Source: Acetatifactor sp. (GTDB taxonomy: Bacteria > Bacillota > Clostridia > Lachnospirales > Lachnospiraceae). Taken from it: a stretch of 64,000 nt of DNA. This document shows, in pieces, positions 29,418-38,999 of this stretch; position 1 is the first letter of the stretch, and each line of letters begins with the position of its first letter. Made by a program: the position numbers and the translations under genes. The stretch spans positions 372,001-436,000 of the forward strand of contig JAEEVF010000001.1 of the NCBI GenBank assembly GCA_016290775.1, in the 5' to 3' direction. A model generated the notes under the pieces. That model was not told the DNA's origin and ran no database searches. It was given only the letters and a program-made list of their open reading frames with translations.

Positions 29418-30170
29418 ATGGCAAGAAAGAAGATCATCGCAGGCAACTGGAAGATGAACATGACTCCCAGCGAGGCAGTTGCCCTGGTTAACACCTTAAA
29501 GCCCCTTGTAGTTAATGATGACGTGGACGTAGTGTTCTGCGTTCCCGCAATCGACATCATCCCTGCAATGGAAGCAGCAAAGGGCACCAACATCAACATC
29601 GGCGCAGAGAACATGTACTTCGAGGAGAAGGGTGCCTTCACCGGCGAGATTTCTCCCGCAATGCTACTTGACGCCGGCGTGAAGTACGTGATCATCGGTC
29701 ACTCAGAGAGAAGAGAGTACTTCGCAGAGTCCGACGAGACCGTAAACAAGAAGATCCTGAAGGCATTTGAGCACGGCATCACCCCCATCATCTGCTGTGG
29801 CGAGTCCTTAAAGCAGAGAGAGCAGGGCATTACGATTGACTGGATCCGTCAGCAGATCAAGATCGCATTCCTGAACGTGACCGCTGCGCAGGCTGCAACC
29901 GCAGTGATCGCATATGAGCCCATCTGGGCCATCGGTACCGGCAAGGTTGCTACCACCGAGCAGGCACAGGAGGTTTGCAAGGCGATCCGCGATTGCATCG
30001 CAGAGATCTATGATGACGCTACCGCAGCAAGCATCCGCATTCAGTACGGCGGTTCCGTATCCGCATCCAGCGCTCCTGAGCTGTTTGCACAGCCCGACAT
30101 CGACGGCGGCCTTGTTGGCGGCGCTTCCCTGAAGCCCGACTTCGGCAAGATCGTAAATTACAACAAATAA
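29418..30170 (+). CDS. tpiA: Triosephosphate isomerase
   Basis: A 250-residue TIM-barrel enzyme interconverting dihydroxyacetone phosphate and glyceraldehyde 3-phosphate. It has GNWKMNM at residues 9-15, catalytic His in IIGHSERR (about 96), catalytic Glu in [11 protein letters not shown] (about 167) and the phosphate loop [11 protein letters not shown] 29418 follows AGGAGG. Last gene of the glycolytic run, followed by a strong terminator. Confidence 0.97.
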   Translation: MARKKIIAGNWKMNMTPSEAVALVNTLKPLVVNDDVDVVFCVPAIDIIPAMEAAKGTNINIGAENMYFEEKGAFTGEISPAMLLDAGVKYVIIGHSERREYFAESDETVNKKILKAFEHGITPIICCGESLKQREQGITIDWIRQQIKIAFLNVTAAQAATAVIAYEPIWAIGTGKVATTEQAQEVCKAIRDCIAEIYDDATAASIRIQYGGSVSASSAPELFAQPDIDGGLVGGASLKPDFGKIVNYNK

Positions 30171-30183
30171 GACAAGAGACTTA

Positions 30184-30217
30184 GAGCTTCGCCAGAAATG
30201 GCGAGGCTCTTTTTTTG
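30184..30217 (+). terminator. tpiA terminator
   Basis: GAGCTTCGCC, loop AGAAAT, GGCGAGGCTC, then eight T. Confidence 0.93.
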
Positions 30218-30255
30218 CTTTTTTTCAAAAATCTCTATGAGAAACAAAAAAGTTT

Positions 30256-30297
30256 TGCTATAATGTTCACAGTGCATGTAATTCGTGCAAATTACAT
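30256..30297 (+). promoter_or_regulatory. Extended -10 promoter and adjacent palindrome
   Basis: TGCTATAAT (30256-30264) is an extended -10 element with no good -35. Just downstream, ATGTAATT (30276-30283) and AATTACAT (30290-30297) form an 8-bp inverted repeat around CGTGCA, ahead of the ribosome site. It could be an operator or a 5' stem-loop. Confidence 0.55.
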
Positions 30298-30311
30298 TTG
30301 GAGGTAAGACA

Positions 30312-31304
30312 ATGATCTTTAAGTGTAAGAACTGTGGTGGTAATGCGATTTACGACCCGGAAAAGAAAATGATCGTCTGTCCGTTCTGTGACAGCGAGAA
30401 TAACTATGACCGCAAGGACAAGGAAACGACCTATGGGCTGGAGGTTTGTCCGGAATGCGGCGGTACCATTCCCGTGGAGCAGTATGACAGTGCCATGAAA
30501 TGTCCTTATTGCGATAACTCCGTGATCTTTAACCCCCGTGTTGAGGGCGAGTATCTTCCGAGGTTCGTGATCCCGTTTGAGATCGGGAAAGAGCGTACCA
30601 AGGGCATGATCCGCGAGCGCTTTAAGAAGTTTAAGTTTGCGCCTTCCGATTTCCTTTCCGAGGCGCGTCTGGACAGCATGCAGGGCGTTTACGTGCCGTT
30701 TTGGTTCTATGATTACAAGACCCGTGCGGCATATGAAGGCGAAGGTACAAAGGTTCGTTCCTGGACCAGCGGAAGCTATCGCTATACGGAGACTTCTTAT
30801 TATTCCATCGTCCGTAACATGGACATTCCTTATGAGAAGCTCCCCGCAGACGCGTCCATTAAGATGCCTGATGAGATCATGGACCTGATGGAGCCCTATG
30901 ATTATTCAAAGCTTGAGAATTTCAAGCCTGAATTCCTTTCCGGCTTCAATGCAGAGTATTACAACATGCCTGCAGAGCAGATCGAGAGTCGCGCGAAGCA
31001 GAAGATGGAGAGCAGTGCAAACTCGATCCTCAGCAGCACGATCACCGGATATACCACGGTCCGTGAGAAGAGCAAGCAGATCAGCATCCTGAATCGCAAC
31101 ACGAATTACGGACTCATGCCCGTATGGCGTTACGTATATGAGTATAACAAGCAGGAATATCCTTTCTACGTAAACGGAGAGACCGGAAAGATCGTCGGTA
31201 CGGCGCCTCTGTCCAAGAAGAAGGTCCTGTTCTATTCGGCAACGCTTTGGTTCCTGTTGACGGTGCTCCTGGCATCCATCAATGGCATTTTAGGATTGGT
31301 TTAG
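30312..31304 (+). CDS. Double zinc-ribbon membrane protein, function unknown
   Basis: A 330-residue protein. Two N-terminal zinc ribbons (CKNC...CPFC, residues 4-26; CPEC...CPYC, about 47-66) are followed by a beta-rich middle with aromatic repeats and one or two C-terminal membrane helices (about 300-328). ATG 30312 with GGAGG upstream is chosen over the in-frame ATG 30285. It sits 13 bp before a TPM-domain gene, so the two probably act together at the membrane. Some relatives are annotated as TFIIB-type zinc-ribbon proteins; the function is not known to me. Confidence 0.8.
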   Translation: MIFKCKNCGGNAIYDPEKKMIVCPFCDSENNYDRKDKETTYGLEVCPECGGTIPVEQYDSAMKCPYCDNSVIFNPRVEGEYLPRFVIPFEIGKERTKGMIRERFKKFKFAPSDFLSEARLDSMQGVYVPFWFYDYKTRAAYEGEGTKVRSWTSGSYRYTETSYYSIVRNMDIPYEKLPADASIKMPDEIMDLMEPYDYSKLENFKPEFLSGFNAEYYNMPAEQIESRAKQKMESSANSILSSTITGYTTVREKSKQISILNRNTNYGLMPVWRYVYEYNKQEYPFYVNGETGKIVGTAPLSKKKVLFYSATLWFLLTVLLASINGILGLV

Positions 31305-31317
31305 GAGGGCAGGAACG

Positions 31318-32244
31318 ATGGAAAAATATGACGTAAAAGCAGAAGAGCGTAAGAAATTTCTAAAATCCTTCTTGGTGTGGATGATCCTTGCAGGTATTGC
31401 CCTGATCGCGTTTTTGGTGGTGCTCGTGACGAGAAAGCCTGAGGAGGTTCCGGAGATCCCCGAGGTCGTAAGAAATAACGACATCGCCCCCGTGGAGAGA
31501 GTATATGACTACGCTGAAGTTTTGTCAGACCAGGAAGAGACAGAGCTTCGAAATCTGATCGCAGACTACGAAGAGCGCTCCAAGTGTGACCTTGTTTTGG
31601 TGACCATTGATCAGGCCGTTGGCCTTTCGGATGAAGAGTGGACGAACACGATGGTCAACCTTGCGGATGACTTCTATGATCAGAAGGCATTTGGATACGA
31701 CCAGCCGCACGGCGACGGCGCATTGCTCATGGATAACTGGTATCATGCAGGGCAGGACGATAGCCAGGCAGGCGCATGGCTTTCCACTTCCGGAAAACTC
31801 GAGTGGGCCATTGGACCGCGTGAGGAGCAGGCGGTATGGGATGCATTGGATGCGGGCTTTGAATACAGTACGTATGAAGCCTATGCCAGAGCCATTAAGA
31901 AGATCGCATATTACGGCGAAGAAGATGCCAACGGCGGAGTCAGACAAAAAGGTTCTGCACAGCTTCCCTGGTGGCTTATGTTAGGCGCTCCCATAGTCAT
32001 TGCATTGATCTATGCAGCGGTGAACATGAAGCAGAAGGCCGGAGCCGTGACGACGACGGCGATGACCTACGTAAGCGGCGGTCAGCCGACGGAGAACGTA
32101 CGCAGGGATGATTTCCTCAGAAAGAGCGTTTCCAAGGTCAAGATCGAGACTTCGAGCTCTTCGAGAAGTGGCGGCGGCGGAAGCTACGGCCATCATACCA
32201 GCAGCGGAGGCTTTAGCCACGGCGGCGGCGGACACAGAAGATAA
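31318..32244 (+). CDS. TPM-domain membrane protein (YgcG family)
   Basis: A 308-residue protein. A membrane helix (about 20-40) precedes a TPM domain (about 55-195; VYDYAEVLSDQEE, then HGDGALLMD). A second helix (about 220-238) and a Ser/Gly/His-rich tail ending GGGGHRR follow. The TPM domain lies between two helices and would face outward. TPM proteins include plant TLP18.3 and bacterial YgcG; enzymatic role is uncertain. Cotranscribed with the zinc-ribbon gene upstream. Confidence 0.87.
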   Translation: MEKYDVKAEERKKFLKSFLVWMILAGIALIAFLVVLVTRKPEEVPEIPEVVRNNDIAPVERVYDYAEVLSDQEETELRNLIADYEERSKCDLVLVTIDQAVGLSDEEWTNTMVNLADDFYDQKAFGYDQPHGDGALLMDNWYHAGQDDSQAGAWLSTSGKLEWAIGPREEQAVWDALDAGFEYSTYEAYARAIKKIAYYGEEDANGGVRQKGSAQLPWWLMLGAPIVIALIYAAVNMKQKAGAVTTTAMTYVSGGQPTENVRRDDFLRKSVSKVKIETSSSSRSGGGGSYGHHTSSGGFSHGGGGHRR

Positions 32245-32293
32245 GTGCGGCAAAACACCCGCGGCGCACGCATATGACAAAAAAAGACAATAA

Positions 32294-32324
32294 GAAAAGC
32301 ACCCATGACGGTTGGGTGCTTTTC
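32294..32324. terminator. Bidirectional terminator
   Basis: GAAAAGCACCC, loop ATGACGGTT, GGGTGCTTTTC: an 11-bp stem with A-tract and T-tract arms between the convergent TPM and rpsT genes. Confidence 0.85.
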
Positions 32325-32362
32325 GTTGTTGTTCTTTAATCGTTTATAAAGCCGTTGCCTTA

Positions 32363-32626
32363 TTATGCCATCTCGTTGACAGCCTTGGCAATGCGAGAAA
32401 CTTTTCTTGCAACGTTATTCTTGTGATAAACGCCCTTGCTGCCAGCCATCTCAATGATCTTGGTAGCGTTTGCAAGCTCAGCCTTTGCAGCTTCCTTGTC
32501 ACCGCTCTCCACTGCAGCGAAAACCTTCTTGATCGCGGTCTTAACACCGGACTTGATGGCTTTATTTCTCTCAGCATTCTCGCGGGCTACGGAAATTCTC
32601 TTCTTCGCGGATTTGATATTTGCCAA
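32363..32626 (-). CDS. rpsT: 30S ribosomal protein S20
   Basis: An 87-residue, Lys/Ala-rich helical ribosomal protein (ANIKSAKKRISVARENAERN at the N-terminus) that binds 16S rRNA. The start is TTG (plus-strand CAA 32624-32626), with GGAGG upstream on the reverse strand. A non-AUG start is also known for E. coli rpsT, where it contributes to autoregulation. Opposite in direction to lepA; the two share an upstream region. Confidence 0.97.
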   Translation of the reverse strand: MANIKSAKKRISVARENAERNKAIKSGVKTAIKKVFAAVESGDKEAAKAELANATKIIEMAGSKGVYHKNNVARKVSRIAKAVNEMA

Positions 32627-32715
32627 TGTTTTATACCTCCATTTGATAAATAAACACATTGATCGCAGCGGTTTGCACAGCCAGACACGGAAGACTAATG
32701 CAAACATACTCTTGT

Positions 32716-32744
32716 AGTTTAGGTAATTATTTCAATTTTGTCAA
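32716..32744 (-). promoter_or_regulatory. rpsT promoter
   Basis: Reverse strand TTGACA (32744-32739), 17-bp spacer, TAAACT (32721-32716), 90 bp before the TTG start. Confidence 0.75.
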
Positions 32745-32773
32745 TACATAAATGAGAAAAAACATAAAAAAAA

Positions 32774-32802
32774 TAGACAATCCCATATTTTTCTGATAGA
32801 AT
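32774..32802 (+). promoter_or_regulatory. lepA promoter
   Basis: TAGACA (32774-32779), 17-bp spacer, TAGAAT (32797-32802). Confidence 0.65.
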
Positions 32803-32850
32803 TAAAAGCCGAGATTGCTATGTTTTGAAGAAAGAACGAGAGGTTATCAA

Positions 32851-34668
32851 ATGGCCCATACAGACCAATCCAAGATCCGTAATTTTTGCATCATCGCGCA
32901 TATTGACCACGGCAAATCCACGTTGGCGGACCGCATCATCGAACAGACGGGGCTTCTGACCAGCAGGGAGATGCAGGCGCAGGTCCTTGACAACATGGAG
33001 CTTGAGCGCGAGAGAGGCATTACCATAAAGGCCCAGGCCGTTCGCACGGTCTATAAGGCAAAAGACGGACAAGAGTATATTTTCAACCTGATCGACACCC
33101 CTGGTCACGTGGATTTTAACTATGAGGTGAGCAGATCCCTGGCTGCCTGCGACGGCGCGATCCTTGTCGTGGACGCAGCGCAGGGCATTGAGGCGCAGAC
33201 GCTGGCGAACGTATATCTTGCGCTGGATCATGACCTGGACGTATTCCCGGTGATCAACAAGATCGACCTTCCCAGTGCCGAGCCCCAGAGAGTCATTGAC
33301 GAGATCGAGGACGTGATCGGCCTGGAAGCCCAGGACGCGCCGCTGATCTCCGCAAAGAACGGCATTGGCATTGACGAAGTGCTTGAGCAGATCGTTCAGA
33401 AGGTCCCGGCACCCAAGGGAGATCCGAATGCGCCCCTTCAGGCTTTGATCTTTGACTGTGTATATGATTCCTATAAGGGCGTCATCGTGTTCTGCCGCAT
33501 TATGGAGGGCACGGTGAAAAAGGGGACGGAGATCCTGATGATGGCGACGGGCGCCCGTGAGGAAGTCGTTGAGGTGGGGTATTTTGGCGCTGGCCAGTTC
33601 ATCCCCTGCGAGGAGCTTTCCGCAGGCATGGTAGGATATATCACCGCCTCCATCAAGAACGTGAAGGACACTGCCGTGGGTGACACGGTGACGGATGCGA
33701 TGAACCCTTGCAAGGAGCCGCTTCCTGGCTACAAGAAGGTACTCTCCATGGTTTACTGCGGCATTTATCCCGCGGACGGCGCTAAGTACCCGGATCTTCG
33801 TGATGCGCTTGAAAAGCTGCAGCTCAATGACGCATCGCTGTTTTATGAGCCCGAGACCTCCATTGCGCTTGGTTTTGGCTTCCGCTGCGGATTCCTTGGA
33901 CTCCTTCATCTTGAGATCATTCAGGAGCGCCTTGAGCGCGAATATAACCTGGACCTCGTTACGACGGCGCCTGGCGTTGTATATAAGGTGCATAAGACCA
34001 ACGGCGATGTCATCGAGCTGACCAATCCTTCGAACCTTCCCGATCCTTCTGAGATCGAGTATATGGAAGAGCCCATCGTGTCCGCTGAGATCATGGTGAC
34101 CAGCGAATTCATCGGATCGATCATGGAGCTCTGTCAGGAGAGAAGAGGCCGGTATCTCGGCATGGAATACATCGAAGGGACCAGAGCCCTTCTGAAATAT
34201 GAATTACCGCTCAACGAGATCATATACGATTTCTTTGACGCACTGAAATCCAGATCGCGCGGCTACGCATCCTTTGACTATGACATCAAGGGCTATGAGC
34301 AGTCCAAGCTGGTCAAGCTCGACATTCTGATCAACCGCGAGGAGGTGGATGCGCTGAGCTTTATCGTACATGCGGATTCCGCCTATGAGCGTGGCAGAAA
34401 GATGTGTGAAAAGCTCAAGGACGAGATCCCGAGGCACTTGTTCGAGATTCCGATCCAGGCGGCCGTTGGCGGCAAGATCATCGCAAGAGAAACCGTGAAA
34501 GCCATGCGCAAGGACGTGCTTGCGAAGTGCTATGGCGGAGACATCACCCGTAAGAAAAAACTCTTAGAGAAGCAGAAGGAAGGCAAAAAGCGCATGCGTC
34601 AGGTCGGCAACGTTGAGATCCCGCAGAAGGCCTTTATGAGCGTCCTAAAGCTTGACGACAAGGATTAG
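32851..34668 (+). CDS. lepA: Elongation factor 4 (LepA)
   Basis: A 605-residue translational GTPase. G motifs are present: AHIDHGKST near residue 15, DTPGHVDF near 84 and NKIDLP near 137. EF-G-like domains follow, and the LepA-specific C-terminal domain ends in a lysine-rich stretch ([19 protein letters not shown]). ATG 32851 ([17 protein letters not shown]) follows GAGAGG. An in-frame TTG at 32815 lies upstream of the ribosome site. Four bp separate it from hemW, a common neighbour. Confidence 0.97.
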   Translation: MAHTDQSKIRNFCIIAHIDHGKSTLADRIIEQTGLLTSREMQAQVLDNMELERERGITIKAQAVRTVYKAKDGQEYIFNLIDTPGHVDFNYEVSRSLAACDGAILVVDAAQGIEAQTLANVYLALDHDLDVFPVINKIDLPSAEPQRVIDEIEDVIGLEAQDAPLISAKNGIGIDEVLEQIVQKVPAPKGDPNAPLQALIFDCVYDSYKGVIVFCRIMEGTVKKGTEILMMATGAREEVVEVGYFGAGQFIPCEELSAGMVGYITASIKNVKDTAVGDTVTDAMNPCKEPLPGYKKVLSMVYCGIYPADGAKYPDLRDALEKLQLNDASLFYEPETSIALGFGFRCGFLGLLHLEIIQERLEREYNLDLVTTAPGVVYKVHKTNGDVIELTNPSNLPDPSEIEYMEEPIVSAEIMVTSEFIGSIMELCQERRGRYLGMEYIEGTRALLKYELPLNEIIYDFFDALKSRSRGYASFDYDIKGYEQSKLVKLDILINREEVDALSFIVHADSAYERGRKMCEKLKDEIPRHLFEIPIQAAVGGKIIARETVKAMRKDVLAKCYGGDITRKKKLLEKQKEGKKRMRQVGNVEIPQKAFMSVLKLDDKD

Positions 34669-34672
34669 TCGG

Positions 34673-35830
34673 ATGAAAGATGATTCTTTGATGCTCTACC
34701 TTCACGTTCCATTCTGTGTGAAGAAATGTAATTATTGTGATTTTCTGTCCTTCGCAAGCGGCGACGACACGAAGGAACGCTATGTCGATGCCTTGTGCAA
34801 GGAGCTTGTGGGCAGAAAACAGGAAATGCTGGGGAGGCGTGTTTCTTCCATCTTTTTTGGTGGGGGAACGCCCTCCCTGCTTTCACATGCACGCATCAGA
34901 AGAATCCTCGACTTGATACGCAGGATCGCCTATGTTGACAAGAACGCTGAGATCACCATGGAATGCAATCCGGGAACCGCGACCTTCGAGAACCTAAAAG
35001 GCTACCGCGAGGCGGGCGTCAACCGCCTGAGCATCGGACTGCAGTCCGCATCGTCAAAGGAACTAAAGCTCCTTGGAAGGATCCATGACTACCGCACCTT
35101 TTTGAAGACCTATCAGGACGCACGAAAAGCAGGGTTTTTGGGCGTCAACGTGGATCTGATGAGTGCCATCCCGGGACAGGACCTTGCGGCCTTTCGTGAG
35201 ACGCTAGAGAGCGTCCTTGGCCTTTCGCCCCAACCGGAGCACCTTTCCGTATATTCCCTCATCCTCGAGGAGGGCACCAAGTTTTGGCAGTGGGATCAGG
35301 AAGGGCGTTTTCAAGGGGACCTGGCGATCCCGTCGGAAGAGGTTGACCGCGCGATCTATGCCGACACGAGAGAGCGCCTTACAAAGGCAGGCTATGAGCA
35401 ATATGAGATCTCCAATTATGCAAAGCCAGGGTTTGAATGCCGTCATAACCTGGGTTACTGGACCAGGCGAGATTACTTAGGCTTAGGCCTTGGCGCAGCG
35501 TCACTCTTGTCTGAGGTGCGTTATCAAAACGAGACGGACATTGGGAAATATCTTGCAGATCCGCTCGCGGGACGCAGCGCGCAAACACTTTCTAAGAAGG
35601 ATCAGATGGAGGAGTTCCTGTTCCTTGGACTTCGTAAGTGCAAAGGCGTTCCAAAGAAAGAATTCTTAGAGTGCTTTGGCAGTTCCCTTTCGGAAGTATA
35701 TTCCGCCGTCATCGAAAAGAATGTATCCAACGGGCTCCTTGAAGAGGACGAAGAAGGGATCCGGCTTACGAAACGCGGCATGGACCTTGCCAATTATGTA
35801 TGTGCTCAGTTTTTACTGGATGAAGTTTAA
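34673..35830 (+). CDS. hemW: Radical SAM heme chaperone HemW
   Basis: A 385-residue radical SAM protein. The N-terminus reads MLYLHVPFCVKKCNYCDF with the [4Fe-4S] CxxxCxxC cluster motif, followed by FFGGGTPSLL, ECNPGT and the C-terminal HemW domain (YWTRRDYLGLGLGA). HemW delivers heme rather than acting as a coproporphyrinogen oxidase. ATG 34673 has AAGGA upstream; ATG 34691 is an alternative. Cotranscribed with lepA. Confidence 0.93.
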   Translation: MKDDSLMLYLHVPFCVKKCNYCDFLSFASGDDTKERYVDALCKELVGRKQEMLGRRVSSIFFGGGTPSLLSHARIRRILDLIRRIAYVDKNAEITMECNPGTATFENLKGYREAGVNRLSIGLQSASSKELKLLGRIHDYRTFLKTYQDARKAGFLGVNVDLMSAIPGQDLAAFRETLESVLGLSPQPEHLSVYSLILEEGTKFWQWDQEGRFQGDLAIPSEEVDRAIYADTRERLTKAGYEQYEISNYAKPGFECRHNLGYWTRRDYLGLGLGAASLLSEVRYQNETDIGKYLADPLAGRSAQTLSKKDQMEEFLFLGLRKCKGVPKKEFLECFGSSLSEVYSAVIEKNVSNGLLEEDEEGIRLTKRGMDLANYVCAQFLLDEV

Positions 35831-35862
35831 ATGACCTCTTGCGAAATCGCAGGAGGTCATTT
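35829..35862 (+). terminator. hemW terminator-like hairpin
   Basis: AAATGACCTC...GAGGTCATTT plus an inner TGCGA/TCGCA stem, followed by ATAAT. It overlaps the last base of the stop codon. The U-tract is short. Confidence 0.65.
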
Positions 35863-35888
35863 ATAATGTCAATATCACTTTCTATTCT

Positions 35889-36039
35889 TTTGTTTCAAAT
35901 GACGTGCGCTTATCATCTGAAGCATGTCATCTTCGGGATTTTCCCAGGCAATTCCCTTTTTACTTTTGATATGAGCGAAAGGCAGGAGCAGGCTTTTTTT
36001 GCGTGTTTGGATTTTTCGCATGGTTTCATTTGAAACAAA
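35889..36039. repeat. 151-bp interval bounded by 14-bp inverted repeats
   Basis: TTTGTTTCAAATGA (35889-35902) and its exact complement TCATTTGAAACAAA (36026-36039) bound the gap before comM. No transposase and no obvious target-site duplication are seen. The interval contains no convincing gene. It could be a small non-autonomous element or a long-range RNA stem in the comM leader. Confidence 0.4.
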
Positions 36040-36067
36040 GGAAAATACACATAAAGAAGGAGGTATT

Positions 36068-37612
36068 ATGTATAGCACTGTTTTATCAGGCGCCTTGCTG
36101 GGGGTTCAGGCCGCCATGGTTTTGGTGGAGGTGGATGCGACGAATGGATTGCCCTCCATCAACATGGTCGGCTCCCTTAGCGGCGAGGTGCGAGAGTCAA
36201 AGGAGCGTGTCCTTGCAGCGCTCAAAAACGCGGGGATCGACATCCCGCCAAAGCATGTCACGATCAATCTTTCACCGGCGGACTTACGAAAAGAGGGGAC
36301 CGCATATGACTTACCCATCGCCGTCGGCATGCTTCAGGCACTTGGCTTTTTCCAAAAGGCAAATGCGGAAGAAATCCTGTTCTTAGGAGAACTCGGACTG
36401 AATGGTGAGATCCGTACGGTGAGGGGCGTGCTTCCCATTGTCAGGGAGGCCGTAGCCAGAGGCGTCAAGGAATGCATTGTTCCTCTGGAAAATGCCAGAG
36501 AGGGAGCAATGATCCCGGGCATCAAGGTCCGCGGGGCAAAAGAGCTTGAACAGGTCATGTGCTTTCTCTTGGCGGAAGGAAAGGAGCGGGAGAAGATCCT
36601 TCCTGTCGTGACCGTGTCCGCCAGTGAACTTCTGCAGGAAAAGGATCCCTTCACGGGCAATGATTTTGCGGAGGTCCGAGGACAGGAGGTTGCCAAAAGG
36701 GCCGCAAAGATCGCGGCGGCGGGATTCCACAACCTGCTCATGATCGGGCCTCCCGGAGCCGGCAAATCCATGATCGCAAAAAGGATCCCGGGGATCATGC
36801 CGCCCCTTTCTTTAGAGGAGAGCCTTGAGGTCACGACAATCTACAGCGTGGCAGGGCTTCTCGGAAATCGGGCCCTGATCACGGATCGGCCCTTTCAAAG
36901 TCCACATCACACCATTTCTTTACCGGCACTGACCGGGGGCGGAACGATTCCCCGTCCCGGAATCATATCTCTGTCACATCGAGGCGTCCTCTTCTTGGAC
37001 GAGCTCCCCGAATTTCAAAGAAACAGTTTGGATGGCATGCGCCAGCCTTTGGAGGATAAGAAGATCCAGATCACAAGGGTTGGAGGGAACCTGACCTATC
37101 CTGCGGATTTCATGCTGGTCTGCGCCATGAATCCTTGCCCTTGCGGGTATTTTCCAAATCGAAACAAATGCAGATGCACGGAGCCGCAGATCAAGCATTA
37201 CGCAGGCCGCGTCTCTGGGCCGATCCTCGATCGCATTGACTTATGCGTGGAACTGCACGCCGTGGAGGTTACAAATCTTCACGGAGGATATTTGGGTGAA
37301 ACGAGCACACAGATCCAAAAGCAGGTGGAACAGGTCAGGCAGATCCAGGCGGAGCGTTTTGCAGGGACGAATTACCGCTTTAACGGCGACGTTCAGGCGG
37401 CTGACATGGAACGCTTTTGCCCTTTGGGAGAAGCGGAGAAGAATTGTATGGAAAGGCTTTATGAAGAGATGGGCTTGAGCGCGAGAAGCTATCATCGGAT
37501 CTGCAAAGTGGCAAGGACCATCGCGGATCTTGCGGGAGAAGAGCGGATCAGAACGGAGCATTTGCTTGAAGCGGCGATGTTCCGGCCAGCGCAGGAAATC
37601 TGGAAAATGTAA
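36068..37612 (+). CDS. comM: YifB/ComM-family AAA+ ATPase (Mg chelatase-like)
   Basis: A 514-residue protein with an N-terminal Lon-protease-S5-like domain (about 5-180), an AAA+ module with Walker A GPPGAGKS near residue 230 and Walker B VLFLDELPEF near 310, and a C-terminal Mg-chelatase-like helical domain with a small Cys cluster (NPCPCGYFPNRNKCRC near 357). ComM is a helicase promoting branch migration during natural transformation. ATG 36068 follows AAGGAGGTATT. Next to dprA, the usual arrangement. Confidence 0.92.
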   Translation: MYSTVLSGALLGVQAAMVLVEVDATNGLPSINMVGSLSGEVRESKERVLAALKNAGIDIPPKHVTINLSPADLRKEGTAYDLPIAVGMLQALGFFQKANAEEILFLGELGLNGEIRTVRGVLPIVREAVARGVKECIVPLENAREGAMIPGIKVRGAKELEQVMCFLLAEGKEREKILPVVTVSASELLQEKDPFTGNDFAEVRGQEVAKRAAKIAAAGFHNLLMIGPPGAGKSMIAKRIPGIMPPLSLEESLEVTTIYSVAGLLGNRALITDRPFQSPHHTISLPALTGGGTIPRPGIISLSHRGVLFLDELPEFQRNSLDGMRQPLEDKKIQITRVGGNLTYPADFMLVCAMNPCPCGYFPNRNKCRCTEPQIKHYAGRVSGPILDRIDLCVELHAVEVTNLHGGYLGETSTQIQKQVEQVRQIQAERFAGTNYRFNGDVQAADMERFCPLGEAEKNCMERLYEEMGLSARSYHRICKVARTIADLAGEERIRTEHLLEAAMFRPAQEIWKM

Positions 37613-37629
37613 GGGAGGATGGAAAAGGA

Positions 37630-38859
37630 ATGAATGTAGAACAGATTTATTATGCACAATGGCTTCTTAGCCTCTATGAGCTTTCGAATAAAGCGATCAG
37701 GATCATCCAGGAAAAGGTCCCGGATCCAAATGAGCTTTTTCGGCTGCCTAAGGAGCAATTGGAAATGTTTTTGCCGCCGCAATATGCGCAGGTTCTTTGG
37801 AAGAAATGTCAAGAGGGCTTGAGAAGCCATGGGAGTGGGCAAGAGCACGTAAAATGCCTGTTTGAGGCACTAGAGAGGCGTGGGATGCACTTTGTTGCCA
37901 TGGGGCAGCCAGAATACCCTGCGCGCCTTACAAAGATCCCAGACCCGCCTTTAGGATTATATTATTCCGGAAAGCTCCCGTCAGACAAGTCGCTTTCCGT
38001 CGCGATCATCGGATCAAGGGAGTGCTCTGAGTATGGCAGGCACGTGGCGGAAACGCTTGGAAGATTCCTTGGTGAGCGGGGCGCGCCCGTGATCAGCGGT
38101 ATGGCCCGAGGCGTGGATGGCATCAGTCAGCAGGCGGCGCTTCTTGCGGGTGGGGAATCCTATGGCGTGCTTGGGTGCGGCGTCGACGTTTGCTATCCAA
38201 AGTCAAACCAAAAGCTCTATCAGACCTTGACACAGCATGGCGGGATCCTTTCGGAATATCCGCCCGGAACGCCTCCCCTTGCAGCAAATTTCCCTGTCAG
38301 AAATCGCATTGTCAGTGGGCTTGCAAACGCCGTCGTTGTGGTGGAGGCGGCGCTAAAAAGCGGCACAAGCATTACGGTTTCCCTGGCACTGGATCAAGGC
38401 AGGGACGTTTACGTCGTGCCTGGAAGGGTGACGGACAGGCTCAGCGACGGCTGCAATCAATTGATCAAACAGGGAGCGGCCGTCTACACCGATCCGGAGA
38501 GCTTCTTGGAGGAAATCCAACAAACCTTCTTCCTGCAGAGCATGGGGCCAAAGGCCAGTGTCAGGCCGATATCAGGAACGGCCCCCGCACTGTCTTCGCA
38601 CAGTAAGGATTCGGATGAAGGGGCGTTAGGACCAACACACGACGCGAAGGATGATGCAAAGCCATCCGAGCCATATGGCCTGCCAGAAAGGCTGAAGATC
38701 ATCTGGCGCGTCTTAGATCACACGCCGAAGAGCGTGGAGGAGATTCAAAAGGATCTAAGTGAGACGATTTCTGTGCAGGAGTGCACGATACGCCTTATGG
38801 AGCTTGTCCTTACGGGCAAGGCAAAACAGGTTACGACAGGGCAGTTCGTACGGCAGTAG
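37630..38859 (+). CDS. dprA: DNA processing protein DprA
   Basis: A 409-residue protein with a helical N-terminal region (about 1-80), the Rossmann-like DprA core (GSRECSEYGR near residue 127, ISGMARGVDG near 156, FPVRNRIVSGLA near 220) and a C-terminal winged-helix-like domain (about 340-405). DprA loads RecA onto incoming single-stranded DNA. ATG 37630 follows GGGAGGATGG, 17 bp after comM. Confidence 0.95.
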   Translation: MNVEQIYYAQWLLSLYELSNKAIRIIQEKVPDPNELFRLPKEQLEMFLPPQYAQVLWKKCQEGLRSHGSGQEHVKCLFEALERRGMHFVAMGQPEYPARLTKIPDPPLGLYYSGKLPSDKSLSVAIIGSRECSEYGRHVAETLGRFLGERGAPVISGMARGVDGISQQAALLAGGESYGVLGCGVDVCYPKSNQKLYQTLTQHGGILSEYPPGTPPLAANFPVRNRIVSGLANAVVVVEAALKSGTSITVSLALDQGRDVYVVPGRVTDRLSDGCNQLIKQGAAVYTDPESFLEEIQQTFFLQSMGPKASVRPISGTAPALSSHSKDSDEGALGPTHDAKDDAKPSEPYGLPERLKIIWRVLDHTPKSVEEIQKDLSETISVQECTIRLMELVLTGKAKQVTTGQFVRQ

Positions 38860-38883
38860 GGAGGGGCAAGCACTAGCAATTAC

Positions 38884-38912
38884 TTGACATCATCATCGAC
38901 TTTTACTAATAT
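38884..38912 (+). promoter_or_regulatory. Promoter of 39000 membrane-protein gene
   Basis: TTGACA (38884-38889), 17-bp spacer, TAATAT (38907-38912). Confidence 0.75.
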
Positions 38913-38920
38913 GAAAGAGT

Positions 38921-38956
38921 ACGGTACGGAGAGCCAGTATCCGTTTTTTGTACCGT
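38921..38956 (+). terminator. Leader hairpin with internal U-tract
   Basis: CGGA (38927-38930) pairs with TCCG (38940-38943), followed by TTTTTT. An outer stem ACGGTA/TACCGT (38921-38926 / 38951-38956) encloses it. It lies between the promoter and the gene start, so it could be an attenuator. The 4-bp inner stem alone is weak. Confidence 0.4.
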
Positions 38957-38999
38957 TCCCCAATGTGGAAAAACTGAGACCTCAAAGAAGGAAATAAGA

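Noticed and set aside
32818..33993. 391-residue reverse-strand ORF under lepA
   Set aside because: Antisense shadow of LepA; no ribosome site and no family motif.
35875..36078. 67-residue reverse-strand ORF between hemW and comM
   Set aside because: The stretch is locally protein-like, but there is no ribosome site, no known relative, and it overlaps the comM start region and the inverted repeats.
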